A DNA stretch of 64,000 bases from VXYL01 sp965243095 (lineage in GTDB: Bacteria; Pseudomonadota; Gammaproteobacteria; Pseudomonadales; Azotimanducaceae): contig OZ251530.1 of NCBI GenBank assembly GCA_965243095.1, positions 3,224,001 to 3,288,000 on the forward strand, written 5' to 3'. Under the pieces are notes generated by a model, which did no database searches, was not told where the DNA came from, and worked only from the letters and a program-made list of their open reading frames with translations. Below, piece after piece: positions 54,571 through 63,962 of the stretch. The position numbers were made by a program, and so were the translations under genes. Each line of letters starts with the position of its first letter. Position 1 is the stretch's first letter.

Positions 54571-55595
54571 AGCGCCTCGCGCACTTGCGTTGCCATCGCT
54601 CGCGCCAACGGCGGCGGCACCGCGTTGGCCACTTGGCGGTGCTGGTCCAGATTCGGCACTCGGCCAGTGCGGCGTCGGATAGGGCCTTCGAACACATGCC
54701 GATCCGGAAAGCCCTGCAGGCGGGCCGCCTCGCGAGGAGTGATGTAGCGGTTTTCCACGGGGTGGTACAGCGCTTCGCCGCAGCGCAGCGTTGGCGCAAT
54801 GTCCTCGCGGTGCAGACGGCGGTACTTGGTGGTGTCCTTGCGGCTGAGGTTGCGCAGTATGTTCGGCGGCACGTTCGGCGCCTTCGACAGCCACAACCCC
54901 TCTGGCACAAAGGCTATTCGCTCTTGGTCGCGTTGGGGGGTCACGTCCACATGGTTCGCCACGGTTGTTGGTTCGTCTGCGCTCGACGGCTTCGGCAAAC
55001 CCCGCAAAGCCTTACCCACCGTTACCGCCCCTGCCGCTGCCAGTGGGAAGTCAAACGGTGTGCCGCTTGGCAGGCACGCGAACAAAGCTCGCCGGCGTCG
55101 TTGCGCCACGCCGTGCGCTTGCGCATCCAGCACGTCCAGATGCATGTCGTAGCCCAACGTGTGGAACTCGTCGCGCAGCTCCTCCACCAGATGCCGCCCG
55201 GTTAAGGTATGCGCACGGAGAAAGTTCGGAACTTGCTCGATCAACACGGCGGCCGGGCGAATGGCCCGCACGAAGCGCAACACCTCGAAGATCAACCCGC
55301 CACGCGGATCGTCCAAGCCTGCTTGCTTGCCGATCTGGCTGAACGGCTGGCACGGCGGGCCACCGTGCAGCAGCCCGATTTCGCCAGCCTTGAACCCCAG
55401 CACATCCAACAGCCGCTGGGGATCGACCACGCGCACATCCGCCTGCCAAACCACCTTGCGAGCGCTGTTCCGCCGCAGCGTTGCGGCGCAATGTGGATCG
55501 CTTTCGATCGCACAGACGGTCTTGAACCCAGCTTGGTGCGCGCCGATGTCCATGCCGCCGGCACCGGCGAACAGGCTGATCGCGGAAGAAGCCAT
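54561..55595 (-). CDS. DNA (cytosine-5)-methyltransferase of the NotI-like system
   Basis: The 344-residue protein has the C5-methyltransferase motifs: I (SLFAGAGGMDIG), IV with the catalytic Cys82 (GGPPCQPFSQIGKQAG), VI (IEQVPNF), VIII (GVAQRRRRALFACL) and X (QVANAVPPPLA). It presumably protects the host from the adjacent endonuclease. The ATG at 55595 aligns best with the family; a GTG at 55619 would add eight residues. It starts the operon; the 210-bp gap to the divergent ETF-QO gene holds the promoters. Confidence 0.93.
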   Translation of the reverse strand: MASSAISLFAGAGGMDIGAHQAGFKTVCAIESDPHCAATLRRNSARKVVWQADVRVVDPQRLLDVLGFKAGEIGLLHGGPPCQPFSQIGKQAGLDDPRGGLIFEVLRFVRAIRPAAVLIEQVPNFLRAHTLTGRHLVEELRDEFHTLGYDMHLDVLDAQAHGVAQRRRRALFACLPSGTPFDFPLAAAGAVTVGKALRGLPKPSSADEPTTVANHVDVTPQRDQERIAFVPEGLWLSKAPNVPPNILRNLSRKDTTKYRRLHREDIAPTLRCGEALYHPVENRYITPREAARLQGFPDRHVFEGPIRRRTGRVPNLDQHRQVANAVPPPLARAMATQVREALCL

Positions 55596-55804
55596 TGATT
55601 TTTTAACGCCACACCTCACGAACCCGCGTTGATCCGCGGGTGCCGAGCAAGAAGATTACACCAATCGAAAAGCGCATCCGCCACACGCACGTTACCAACC
55701 AACCATCACACCAGCGGGAGACGCAGATCCGGCCGAAAGCTCGGCACGGCAACTGGATCCCGTCGCTATAATCGGCCAAGCAGGCTGAAACGAGGGAGGT
55801 GCGC

Positions 55805-57469
55805 GTGGCAGAACAAGCCCGCGAGTCCATGGCGTTCGACGTGGTGATCGTCGGTGGCGGGCCATCCGGCCTCGCCGCGGCGTGTCGCCTCATGCAGCTT
55901 GGGGAAGCGGCCGGACGCGAACTCAACGTCTGCTTGGTGGAGAAAGGCTCGGAGATCGGCGCGCACATCCTCTCCGGCGCGGTATTGGCGCCGCGGGCGC
56001 TGAACGAGCTCTTCCCCGACGCCGCGGCGCAGGGCGCACCGCTGGGCGTGCCGGTGGTGGACGACCGGTTTCACTTTCTGGTGAACGCCACCAACCACAT
56101 CCTGCTGCCCTCTTGGACGGTGCCGGCCGAATCGCGCAACGCCGGCAACCACACGCTTTCCCTGGGCAACCTCTGCCGGTGGCTGGGGGAGCAGGCGGAG
56201 AACGCCGGGGTGAACGTGTTTCCCGGATTCGCGGCTTCGGAGGTGCTTTACGACGACGATGGCGGTGTCGCCGGCGTCGCCACCGCGGATATGGGCATTG
56301 GCGCGAACGGGCAGCCGAAGGCGAACTTCGAGCGCGGCTACGAGCTGCGCGCCGCCTACACCGTGTTTGCGGAGGGGTGTCGCGGGCACCTCGGCAAACA
56401 GTTGTTGGCGCGGTTCCACTTGGACGCCGACGTCGCCCCGCAGCACTACGCCATCGGCTTGAAAGAACTGTGGGATGTCGCGCCGGAACGCCATCATGCG
56501 GGGCGGGTGCTACACAACATCGGCTGGCCGCTTGGGCTCCTTGGCGGGCCGGGCATGGGTTCCTTCCTCTACCACCAAGAGAACCACCAAGTCGCGCTGG
56601 GCATCATCATCGATCTGGCCTACAAGAATCCGCATCTTTCGCCCTTCGACGAGTTGCAGCGCCTCAAGCACCATCCGCTGTTCGCCGACACGCTGCGTGG
56701 CGGCACGCGGGTGTCCTACGGCGCGCGCGCCATCGTCAAAGGCGGGCTGCCGGCGTTGCCGAAGTTGTCGATGCCCGGCGCGTTGCTTGTGGGCGACGAC
56801 GCCGGCTTTCTCAACATGTTGAAAATCAAGGGCACGCACACGGCCATGAAGTCCGGCATGATCGCCGCCGAGACGGTGTTCGACGCCTTGCAGCGGGGCG
56901 ACGCCGGCACGGCGCTGGACGATTACCGCGCCCGGGTGGACGACTCTTGGCTGGGAGCGGAATTGCGGCGGGCGCGCAACGTCGGGCCGGCGCTGCACAA
57001 GTTCGGCCCGCTGCTCGGCGCCAAGTACGCTTGGGTGGACCAGACCATCGCCCGTGGGCGGATGCCGTTCACGTTGCGCGACAACGTCGAAGATCACGAC
57101 CGCGTGGTGCCGGCCGAGAAAGCGCGGCGGATCGACTATCCGCAGCCGGACGGCGTGCTTTCGTTCGACAAGCTCTCCTCGGTGTTCCTCTCCAACACCA
57201 ACCACGAGGAGGATCAACCCTGCCACCTTGCGCTGGCCGACGCGGAAACGCCCATCCGCGACAACCTGCCGCTCTACGACGAACCGGCGCAGCGCTACTG
57301 CCCGGCCGGCGTGTACGAGGTGGTGGCCGATGCGGAGGGCCAGCCGCGGTTCCAAATCAACGCGCAGAACTGTGTGCATTGCAAAACCTGCGACATCAAG
57401 GACCCGGCGCAGAACATCACCTGGGTGGCGCCCGAGGGCGGCGGCGGGCCGAACTACGGGAACATGTAA
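55805..57469 (+). CDS. Electron transfer flavoprotein-ubiquinone oxidoreductase (ETF-QO)
   Basis: The 554-residue peripheral membrane flavoprotein has the FAD motif VVIVGGGPSGLAAACRL, GSEIGAHILSGAVL, and the C-terminal 4Fe-4S ferredoxin-like site (NCVHCKTCDIKDPAQNITW) with an upstream CPAGVYEV Cys. It passes electrons from EtfAB (13.8-15.5 kb) to ubiquinone, ending fatty-acid and amino-acid dehydrogenation chains. GTG at 55805 has GGGAGG upstream; a GTG at 55799 is also in frame. Confidence 0.96.
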   Translation: MAEQARESMAFDVVIVGGGPSGLAAACRLMQLGEAAGRELNVCLVEKGSEIGAHILSGAVLAPRALNELFPDAAAQGAPLGVPVVDDRFHFLVNATNHILLPSWTVPAESRNAGNHTLSLGNLCRWLGEQAENAGVNVFPGFAASEVLYDDDGGVAGVATADMGIGANGQPKANFERGYELRAAYTVFAEGCRGHLGKQLLARFHLDADVAPQHYAIGLKELWDVAPERHHAGRVLHNIGWPLGLLGGPGMGSFLYHQENHQVALGIIIDLAYKNPHLSPFDELQRLKHHPLFADTLRGGTRVSYGARAIVKGGLPALPKLSMPGALLVGDDAGFLNMLKIKGTHTAMKSGMIAAETVFDALQRGDAGTALDDYRARVDDSWLGAELRRARNVGPALHKFGPLLGAKYAWVDQTIARGRMPFTLRDNVEDHDRVVPAEKARRIDYPQPDGVLSFDKLSSVFLSNTNHEEDQPCHLALADAETPIRDNLPLYDEPAQRYCPAGVYEVVADAEGQPRFQINAQNCVHCKTCDIKDPAQNITWVAPEGGGGPNYGNM

Positions 57470-57486
57470 CGCCCGCCGAGCCGGGG

Positions 57487-58047
57487 CTACTCGGCGCGGC
57501 CAAGCGCGAAGCGGGCGCCGGCGCTCCAAACGCACACCTCGCCGCCCGCATCCACCGCGGCCAACTCCACCAAGCGGTAGAACACCGGCCGCGCGATGAG
57601 CGCCCGCAGACCGCGGCGCACTTCCACATATGGGCGCGGCTGCCCTGCCCTTTGCTCCACGATGATGGGATGCCGTGCGTCGGCCAGCACCGTGTCGCCG
57701 ACGTTGGTGGTGAACAACACCCGCGCCGCTTCACCCGCGCCATCGGCTTCCATGCCGGTGGCCACGAACGGCGCGTCGTCCACTTGGATGCGCAGCTTCT
57801 CGGCCGGCGTCACGAGGTAGAACACGTCGTCGTCCAAGCGCAGGATGCCCGCGAACAGCTTGGCGATGGCGAAGCGCTTTATCAGCGCGCCTTCGTGGTA
57901 CCAGTCGCCGTTCGCGGCGATGCGAATGTCGATGCTGCCGCTGCGCTGGGGGTGCCACTCATCCACTGGCGGCAGCTTGCGATTCTTGGCGACGGCAAGC
58001 AGCTCGTCGAACGAGCCCACGGCTGCGCCACTGGATTCGTTGAGCAT
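57487..58047 (-). CDS. DUF1285 family protein
   Basis: The 186-residue protein matches DUF1285: PVDEWHPQRSGSIDIRI near the start, WYHEGALIKRFAIAKLFAGI, and YLVTPAEKLRIQVDDAPFVA. Function unknown; the family is common in Proteobacteria and sometimes linked to redox-gene regions. ATG at 58047 has GAGGGG upstream. It faces ETF-QO convergently. Confidence 0.85.
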   Translation of the reverse strand: MLNESSGAAVGSFDELLAVAKNRKLPPVDEWHPQRSGSIDIRIAANGDWYHEGALIKRFAIAKLFAGILRLDDDVFYLVTPAEKLRIQVDDAPFVATGMEADGAGEAARVLFTTNVGDTVLADARHPIIVEQRAGQPRPYVEVRRGLRALIARPVFYRLVELAAVDAGGEVCVWSAGARFALGRAE

Positions 58048-58123
58048 CTTAGCCCCTCGCACACCGCCGCCTAGACCCAGAGTTTGCGTCAGCAAAACTC
58101 CAACGCGCCCGACAGGGCGCGCA

Positions 58124-59653
58124 TCAGCCGCCGATGAACTTCATCACCGTCACTTCGCCCTTGAAATGCACCGGCTGCTTGTCCGCCAACGCATTTACCA
58201 GCAACCCTTGCAGCGCCGTGCGGGCTTGGTCGTCCGGCAGCGCCAGCACGTCGGCGATGGCGTGGCGTTTGCTGTTCGAGAGGCAGCCGTAGAGATAGCC
58301 GTTGGAGGAGAGGCGCAGGCGGGTGCAGGAGGCGCAGAACGGTTCGGATTCGTTGGCGATGACGCCGAAGGTGCCTTTGCCCGGTATCTCGTAGCGCACC
58401 GAGGTGGAGTCGTAGGCGGCGTCGGTGCGGGCGAACTCGTGGCGCGTGGCGATGAGCGCGAGGATGTCGTCCATGCCGAAGAAATCCCGCCCGTAGGCGG
58501 CGCCGCGCTTCAGATGGCCCATGTTCATCAGTTCGATGAAGCGCAGCTCCACGCCGCGCTCCAAGCAGTAGTCGAGCATGGGCAGGATCTGATCCACGTT
58601 GGCGGACTTCAGCGGCACCATGTTCACCTTCACCTTCAGGCCGCCTTCGAGCATCAGGTCGATGCCGCGCAGCACCGTGGTGAGGTCGCCGCTTTTGGCG
58701 ATGGCGCGGAAGGCGAGCGGGTTCAAGGTGTCCAAGCTGATGTTGATGCGCCGGAGGCCGGATTTCACGATCAGCCCGGCCTTGCGCGGCAGCAGTTGGC
58801 CGTTGGTGGTTAGCGAGACGTCCTTGAGCGGCAGCGCCATCACCGCCGGCAGAAACTCGTCGAACTTGGCCGAGAGCAGCGGCTCGCCGCCGGTGATGCG
58901 CAGCTTGTCGATGCCGGCGGATTCGATCAGCAAGCGCACCGCGCGCAGCAGCTGCTCGCCGCCGAGTTCCGCCACGGCCGCCTGCAGGCGCTTGCCGTTC
59001 GGCACACAGTAGGTGCAGGCGTAGTTGCACGCGGCGGTGAGGCTAACGCGCAGGTTGCGGAAACGGCGGCCTTGGGCGTCGACGATCATTGCCGTGCCGT
59101 CTCGCCCAACAGGAACTGCCGGATTTGCTCCGATTTCGGTGGCGAAGTCGATGTTCGCGACATCCGCGAGGGGAATCGTGGAGATCCCGTCGTCCTCCCC
59201 GTACTCGTTCACCAAACGAAAAGACACGCAATCCTCCGCGAGTGTCCGCACTACGCCGACCACGGGGTCATCTGGATCGTTGCCCCACACCGTCACGACG
59301 ACGCCATCGAGCAACGCTTGGCGCAAGGTGTCGGTAACCAAGTCGCCCGTGGACGCCCAATCCGGCTGACCTTCCGTGAAGACAGCGCCGCGACCCCGCG
59401 CCAGCCGCCCCACCTTCGCCAGGTACTTGTCCCCGGACTCGACCTTCACGACATCGCGCAACCGCCGAATCTCGAAACCGCGCGCCTCGCCGCGGGGCGT
59501 CAGCGAACGCAGCCGCACATGCTTCTCGGTGAGGAGATCAACGTACCCCACCGAACACTGGCACCAATCCTCCGGGTCGGAGTGCAAGGACACCAAGGAG
59601 GAGTCCGCCTGTGCTTCCTCCAGAGCCCGCCGCACCGACACGTCGCGTTCCAA
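58124..59653 (-). CDS. moaA: MoaA-like radical SAM protein with a ~189-residue N-terminal extension
   Basis: Residues ~189-509 are MoaA: the SAM cluster (C209-x3-C213-x2-C216, TAACNYACTYCVP), TGGEPLL, the C-terminal cluster (C-x2-C-x13-C, CASCTRLRLSSNGYLYGC), and a terminal GG needed for turnover. MoaA makes the precursor of molybdopterin from GTP with MoaC. Residues 1-188 form two beta-rich repeats (YVDLLTEKHVRLRSL…LRDVVKVESGDKYLAKV and VVGVVRTLAEDCVSFRLVNE…LADVANIDFATEIG) that look like small SH3/Sm-like barrels. Normal MoaA is ~330 residues, so this is an unusual fusion. The single frame has no stop; an internal ATG at residue 189 lacks a good ribosome site. No other moa gene is adjacent. 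Confidence 0.85.
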   Translation of the reverse strand: MERDVSVRRALEEAQADSSLVSLHSDPEDWCQCSVGYVDLLTEKHVRLRSLTPRGEARGFEIRRLRDVVKVESGDKYLAKVGRLARGRGAVFTEGQPDWASTGDLVTDTLRQALLDGVVVTVWGNDPDDPVVGVVRTLAEDCVSFRLVNEYGEDDGISTIPLADVANIDFATEIGANPAVPVGRDGTAMIVDAQGRRFRNLRVSLTAACNYACTYCVPNGKRLQAAVAELGGEQLLRAVRLLIESAGIDKLRITGGEPLLSAKFDEFLPAVMALPLKDVSLTTNGQLLPRKAGLIVKSGLRRINISLDTLNPLAFRAIAKSGDLTTVLRGIDLMLEGGLKVKVNMVPLKSANVDQILPMLDYCLERGVELRFIELMNMGHLKRGAAYGRDFFGMDDILALIATRHEFARTDAAYDSTSVRYEIPGKGTFGVIANESEPFCASCTRLRLSSNGYLYGCLSNSKRHAIADVLALPDDQARTALQGLLVNALADKQPVHFKGEVTVMKFIGG

Positions 59654-59695
59654 CTGGCTCAGGACGTGGGAGACCGGCGTTGGCAGGCGCCCCCG

Positions 59696-60874
59696 CTACG
59701 CGGCGCCGAAGCGGCCCTTCCAATCCGTCAGCGGCACGAAGCGGCCGTCGTCCACCACCGTGTAGTACACGCGCAGCAGGCCTTGGCGGCGGTCCGGCGA
59801 GAACGAAACCCGCTCGCCGATGCCGAGATCGTGGTCCTGCACCGTGAACACCGCCCGCTCCAAGCCTTCGCGCCCGGCGCTGTCGTCCGCGCGGCGGAGA
59901 AGCTCCACCATCAGCTTGGCGTTGAGGAACCCCTCCAAGCTGGCGAAGCTGTGCGGAAAACGCTGGTAGTGGTCGGTGTTCAAGTCCGCCGGCGGTTGCG
60001 GATTGTGCCGCTGCATGAGCTCGCGGTATTCGGCCACCGCCGGGATGCTGGTGTCCTCGTAGCTCGGCACCACTTGCGAATGCACCAGCAGATCCGTGTA
60101 GCGGCGGCTGTCCGCGTGTTCGGCGGTGATCAGCTTCAGCAGACTCTCGCTGCCGACGAAGGAAAGGTTGGCGATGGGCACGCGCAGGTCGCCATCCACG
60201 GCGTCGCGCAGGAACGCTGCGCAGGCCGCGTAGGCGCCAACGCAAATCACCGCGTCCGGGTCCGCCGCCTTCAGCGTCTCCACTTGCGGCTTCATGCTGT
60301 GGCGGTACGCCTCGCCGCGGCGGTAGGTCGCCTCGCCGGCGAGCTGTTCGCCACGCCGCCGCAGCGCCTCGCGCACACCGGCCGAGCCGCTGCGTCCGTA
60401 GTCGTCGTCCTGGTAGAAGACGGCGATGCGTTGCCGGCCGGCGTCGAGCAGGTTGTCCACCAGCCCGGCCGTTTCGGCGCGGTAGGAGGGGCGCAGATTG
60501 AAGACGAACTCGCCGTGCGGCGGCTCGCGCTGCGGCTGCGCGCCGGTGAAGGGGAAGAACAGGTAGATGTGCTCGTCCTGGTGCGCCTCCAACAGCGGCA
60601 GGACGCGCGCCACCGTGGGCGTGCCGACGTAGCCGAACAGCGCGAACACGTCGTCGCGGCGCATGAGCGCGGTGGTGTTCGCCACGCAATTGCCGGGCTG
60701 GTAGCCGTCGTCGCAGGCGTGCAGCACGACCGGACGCCCGCCCACGCCGCCGTTCGCGTTGGTTTCCTCAAAGCACGCCCGCGCGCCGCAGTAGAGCTCG
60801 TTGCCAAGCCCCCCGGACTGCCCGGAAAACGCGGCGGACATGCCGAGGACGATGCCGTTTTCGGCAGGTTTCAT
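59696..60874 (-). CDS. Periplasmic-binding (type 1, LivJ-like) fold protein without signal peptide
   Basis: The 392-residue protein begins at the mature fold (MKPAENGIVLGMSAAFSGQS) and has the branched-chain-amino-acid-binding signature (GGRPVVLHACDDGYQP, FVFNLRPSYRAET, YQDDDYGRSGSAGVREALRR). There is no hydrophobic leader or lipobox, and no ABC permease follows. It may be a cytoplasmic ligand sensor like AmiC, or need an alternative start. AAGGAG precedes the ATG by seven bases. An inverted repeat (CCTAACGC…GCGTTAGG) flanks its promoter region. Confidence 0.8.
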   Translation of the reverse strand: MKPAENGIVLGMSAAFSGQSGGLGNELYCGARACFEETNANGGVGGRPVVLHACDDGYQPGNCVANTTALMRRDDVFALFGYVGTPTVARVLPLLEAHQDEHIYLFFPFTGAQPQREPPHGEFVFNLRPSYRAETAGLVDNLLDAGRQRIAVFYQDDDYGRSGSAGVREALRRRGEQLAGEATYRRGEAYRHSMKPQVETLKAADPDAVICVGAYAACAAFLRDAVDGDLRVPIANLSFVGSESLLKLITAEHADSRRYTDLLVHSQVVPSYEDTSIPAVAEYRELMQRHNPQPPADLNTDHYQRFPHSFASLEGFLNAKLMVELLRRADDSAGREGLERAVFTVQDHDLGIGERVSFSPDRRQGLLRVYYTVVDDGRFVPLTDWKGRFGAA

Positions 60875-60980
60875 GTGCAAACTCCTTCTTTAGTAGATGC
60901 AAACCCTAACGCGACAAGCGCCCCGCGCCGCCACGCCATGCGAAGTGTGCCACGAACGGCGTTAGGATTGCGACATTGAT

Positions 60981-62333
60981 TTAGCGCGTGCGCAGGGCGG
61001 CGGCGAGCCGATCCACGAATCCCGCAGCCCACAAGACGCCGTTGGACGCCTTCACCAGCACCCGATCGCCGGGCGCAAGCGCTTGCGCGCAGCGGGTGAC
61101 GAACCCGTCGTCCGCATGCTCGGCGCAACCGAGGCGCTTGGCGGCGGGCATCGCGTCGTACGCAAGCCGCATGTGCGCACCCACGCAGAGCACACCGTCC
61201 AAGTCGGCGCAAAGCGGCGCCAGATCGGCGTGATAGCGCGGCGCTTCGTCGCCGAGCTCGCGCATGTCGCCAAGCACAGCGACGCGCCGTCCGCCGGGTT
61301 CTTGGCCGAATGCCTTGAGCGTGGCCGCCATGCTGGCGGGATTGGCGTTGTAGCTTTCGTCGATGACGGTGACGCCGCCAACCACGAGCCGATTGCCGCG
61401 GCCCCGCGGCACCGACAGTTCCGCAAGCCGTTTGAGTGCCCCCAATGGACGCCCCAGCGCCCGCAACACCGCGCCGAGGGCGCAAACGGACATGGCGCGA
61501 TGTTCGCCACCGCCTGGCACGGGGAACTCCGCGCGCTCATCCCCAACCTGCAAAGCCACCGCGCGGCCTTCGTCGCGCAGGCCAAGGCTACGCACATCGG
61601 CGTCCGGCGAATCGTCGAACGTCACGGCGCGGCCGGCGAAGTCCGCGGCGATGCGCGTCGGGCGCACGAACACCCCCGGCGCGGTCAAACCCTTGGCGAT
61701 GGACACCTTCTCGCGCCGTATGGCCTCGACCGATCCAAAGTGCTCGATGTGCGCCGGGTGTACGTTCAGTACCACCGCCACCTCGGGCGCCACAAGCCGC
61801 GACAGAGGTTCGATCTCGCCCGGATGGTTGGTGCCGATCTCGCACACCGCGGCGCGGGCGTCCGCCGGCGTGAGCGCCAGCGACAACGGCACACCGATGT
61901 GGTTGTTCAGGCTGCCGTCCGCGGCGAAGCCATCCAGCACCCGGGCGGCGAAGGACTTGAACGTCGTCTTGCCGCTGCTGCCGGTCACCGCCACCACCGG
62001 GCAGCGCAAACGGCTTCGGGCAGCGCGGCCCAACGCCCACAGCGCATCCAAGGTGTCTTCCACCAGCAACGCCGGCGCACCGTACTCGCCCGGCCGGTGT
62101 ACGAGCACCGCCGCCGCGCCCCGCCGCACGGCGTCCGCCACGAAGTCATGCCCATCGCGCTCCGAGCGGGAGGTCGCTTGGAAGCGCGGTCCGGGATCGC
62201 CCGGCAGTGCCACGAATAGATCCCCGGGCGCGATGCGCCGCGAATCGATGCACACGCCGGTGACGTCCGGGCCGTCCGCCGCCGGCAAACCGAGGGCGTC
62301 GGTCAACTCGCGGTAGGACCAAAGGGCGCTCAC
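60981..62333 (-). CDS. murF: UDP-N-acetylmuramoyl-tripeptide--D-alanyl-D-alanine ligase
   Basis: The 450-residue Mur ligase adds D-Ala-D-Ala to the UDP-MurNAc tripeptide. Seen: ATP-binding VTGSSGKTTFKSF, SLNNHIGVPLSLAL, IGTNHPGEIEPL, and DESYNANPASMAATLK. It stands alone, outside a dcw cluster. GTG at 62333 gives VSALWSYRELTDAL, matching the family start; GTG at 62342 is an alternative, and the open frame beyond is an artefact. Confidence 0.95.
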   Translation of the reverse strand: MSALWSYRELTDALGLPAADGPDVTGVCIDSRRIAPGDLFVALPGDPGPRFQATSRSERDGHDFVADAVRRGAAAVLVHRPGEYGAPALLVEDTLDALWALGRAARSRLRCPVVAVTGSSGKTTFKSFAARVLDGFAADGSLNNHIGVPLSLALTPADARAAVCEIGTNHPGEIEPLSRLVAPEVAVVLNVHPAHIEHFGSVEAIRREKVSIAKGLTAPGVFVRPTRIAADFAGRAVTFDDSPDADVRSLGLRDEGRAVALQVGDERAEFPVPGGGEHRAMSVCALGAVLRALGRPLGALKRLAELSVPRGRGNRLVVGGVTVIDESYNANPASMAATLKAFGQEPGGRRVAVLGDMRELGDEAPRYHADLAPLCADLDGVLCVGAHMRLAYDAMPAAKRLGCAEHADDGFVTRCAQALAPGDRVLVKASNGVLWAAGFVDRLAAALRTR

Positions 62334-62391
62334 GCGAGCCACTTGACCACAGCCGCCGCCCATTGGCAACCCAAGGCCGCGACGGGGACAC

Positions 62392-62419
62392 TTGAAACTG
62401 ATTCTACATACAGTATAAT
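62392..62419 (+). promoter_or_regulatory. Sigma70 promoter of the second DNA methyltransferase gene
   Basis: TTGAAA (62392-62397) and a perfect TATAAT (62414-62419) are 16 bp apart, in an AT-rich patch about 56 bases upstream of the methyltransferase ATG. It is the clearest promoter in the window. Confidence 0.7.
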
Positions 62420-62474
62420 CACACCGCATCGACAAAGCGGGGTCGCAGCCGCGCCAACTGGGAGAGGCAGTAGA

Positions 62475-63962
62475 ATGCAACAACTCCTTCCGATCAAAGA
62501 GGCATTCGTTGCCAATGGCAGCAAGTGGCAGCGTGGCAGCGGCGTGCAACGTAGTGCGCTAGCGCTTGGCGGCAAGCGTGCGCCAAGGGCCGGCGTCGAC
62601 GCGCCAGCCCGCGCCGCTCTGCACCAGCGCTTTGCGAGCCGCTTGGTGGTTCGCCACGACCTCAACCGCCGCCTCGTCTCCTACCAAGCGAACAAGGCCC
62701 AACCGGGTTTGCGTTGGTTCAAGTACAAAGAGGGCTTTTCCGCGGCCTTGGCGCGGGACGCCCTGCGCTTGGGCGAAGGCCCGGTGTTGGATCCCTTCGC
62801 CGGCCTCGGCACCTCGGTGCTGGTGGCCGGCGGTAGCGGGCGCGAGGCCATCGGCATCGAGATCATGGCCGTGGGCACCCGCGCCGCTGAAGCCATCGCC
62901 GCGATGGGCAACGGCGTCGACGTGGACGCCTTCCGCCGCGCCGGCGCCCGCCTGCTCAAGGCGTTGGGCGGCAAGAAAGGGGGCGCCGAATGCCGCTTTC
63001 GGCATGTGCGCATCACCGAGTTGGCCTTCTCCTCCGAAACCGAGGACGCCATTGCCAAGGCGCGCGCCCACCTTGCGCGGATGCGCGACGAGCAGCTGCG
63101 CGCACTTCTGGATTTCGCCTGCATGAGCGTACTGGAGGACGTGAGCTACACGCGCAAGGACGGCCAGTACCTACGTTGGGATGGGCGCTGCGGCCGGACG
63201 CTGCGCGGCGCCATGCACAAGGGCGAAATCCCATCTTTCGGGGCCGCGCTGGCCAGCCGCATCATGCAGATGACGCAGGACGCCGCGGCGTTGCGGCGCG
63301 ACTACGGCGGCCGCCCGCCACGCATCGTCCACGGCTCCGCCCTCACCGAGTTGCCGAGGCTCGCGGACGCCTCGGTGGGGCTGACGATCACGTCCCCGCC
63401 CTACGCCAACCGCTACGACTACACCCGCACCTACGCCTTGGAACTGGCGTGGCTCGGCCACGACCAAGCCGCCTTCGCGTCGCTGCGCCAAGCGCTGATC
63501 AGCGCCACGGTGGAGAACCGCTCGAAAGAGGACTGGCTCGCCCGCGATTACGCCCGCCCCGCCGTGGTGGCGCAAGCGAAGTCCGCCGTGGCCCGCCAAG
63601 CGGCGTTGCAGGAGGTGTTGACGGCGCTGCGTTCGCGGCGGTCGGAGCTAAGCAACCCCCACGTCATCCGCTTGGTGGAAAACTACGTTGCCGAGATGGC
63701 CGTGGTGATCGCCGAGTTGGCCCGCGTGACGCGCCCGGGCGGTCGCGTGGTGATGGTGAACGACAACGTGCAGTACCACGGCGAGGAAGTGCCGCTGGAC
63801 TTGATACTCTCGGACATCGCCGAATCCTGCGGCTTCGTATGCGAGGAGATCGGCGTACTGCCCCGCGGCAAAGGCAACGCCAGCCAGCAAATGGGCCGCT
63901 TCGGCCGGCGCGAACTACGCAAATGCGTGTACCGCTGGCGACGGCGAGACGACGATGTCTGA
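62475..63962 (+). CDS. DNA methyltransferase (N4-cytosine/N6-adenine type)
   Basis: The 495-residue amino-methyltransferase has DPFAGLGTSVLV (SAM-binding, ~residue 110) and TSPPYANRYDYTRTYALELAW (catalytic SPPY, ~residue 305), with RPGGRVVMVNDN after. Motif order places the SAM-binding loop before SPPY, separated by ~200 residues that likely hold the target-recognition part. ATG at 62475 follows GGAGAGG. The next gene starts at 63955, overlapping by 8 bases, and is cut by the window edge; it may be the cognate endonuclease. Confidence 0.88.
   Translation: MQQLLPIKEAFVANGSKWQRGSGVQRSALALGGKRAPRAGVDAPARAALHQRFASRLVVRHDLNRRLVSYQANKAQPGLRWFKYKEGFSAALARDALRLGEGPVLDPFAGLGTSVLVAGGSGREAIGIEIMAVGTRAAEAIAAMGNGVDVDAFRRAGARLLKALGGKKGGAECRFRHVRITELAFSSETEDAIAKARAHLARMRDEQLRALLDFACMSVLEDVSYTRKDGQYLRWDGRCGRTLRGAMHKGEIPSFGAALASRIMQMTQDAAALRRDYGGRPPRIVHGSALTELPRLADASVGLTITSPPYANRYDYTRTYALELAWLGHDQAAFASLRQALISATVENRSKEDWLARDYARPAVVAQAKSAVARQAALQEVLTALRSRRSELSNPHVIRLVENYVAEMAVVIAELARVTRPGGRVVMVNDNVQYHGEEVPLDLILSDIAESCGFVCEEIGVLPRGKGNASQQMGRFGRRELRKCVYRWRRRDDDV

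Noticed and set aside
60904..60966. Inverted repeat CCTAACGC…GCGTTAGG as an operator or terminator
   Set aside because: Arms are short and ~45 bases apart; no T-run or known regulator motif. Kept only as a note in the neighbouring gene.
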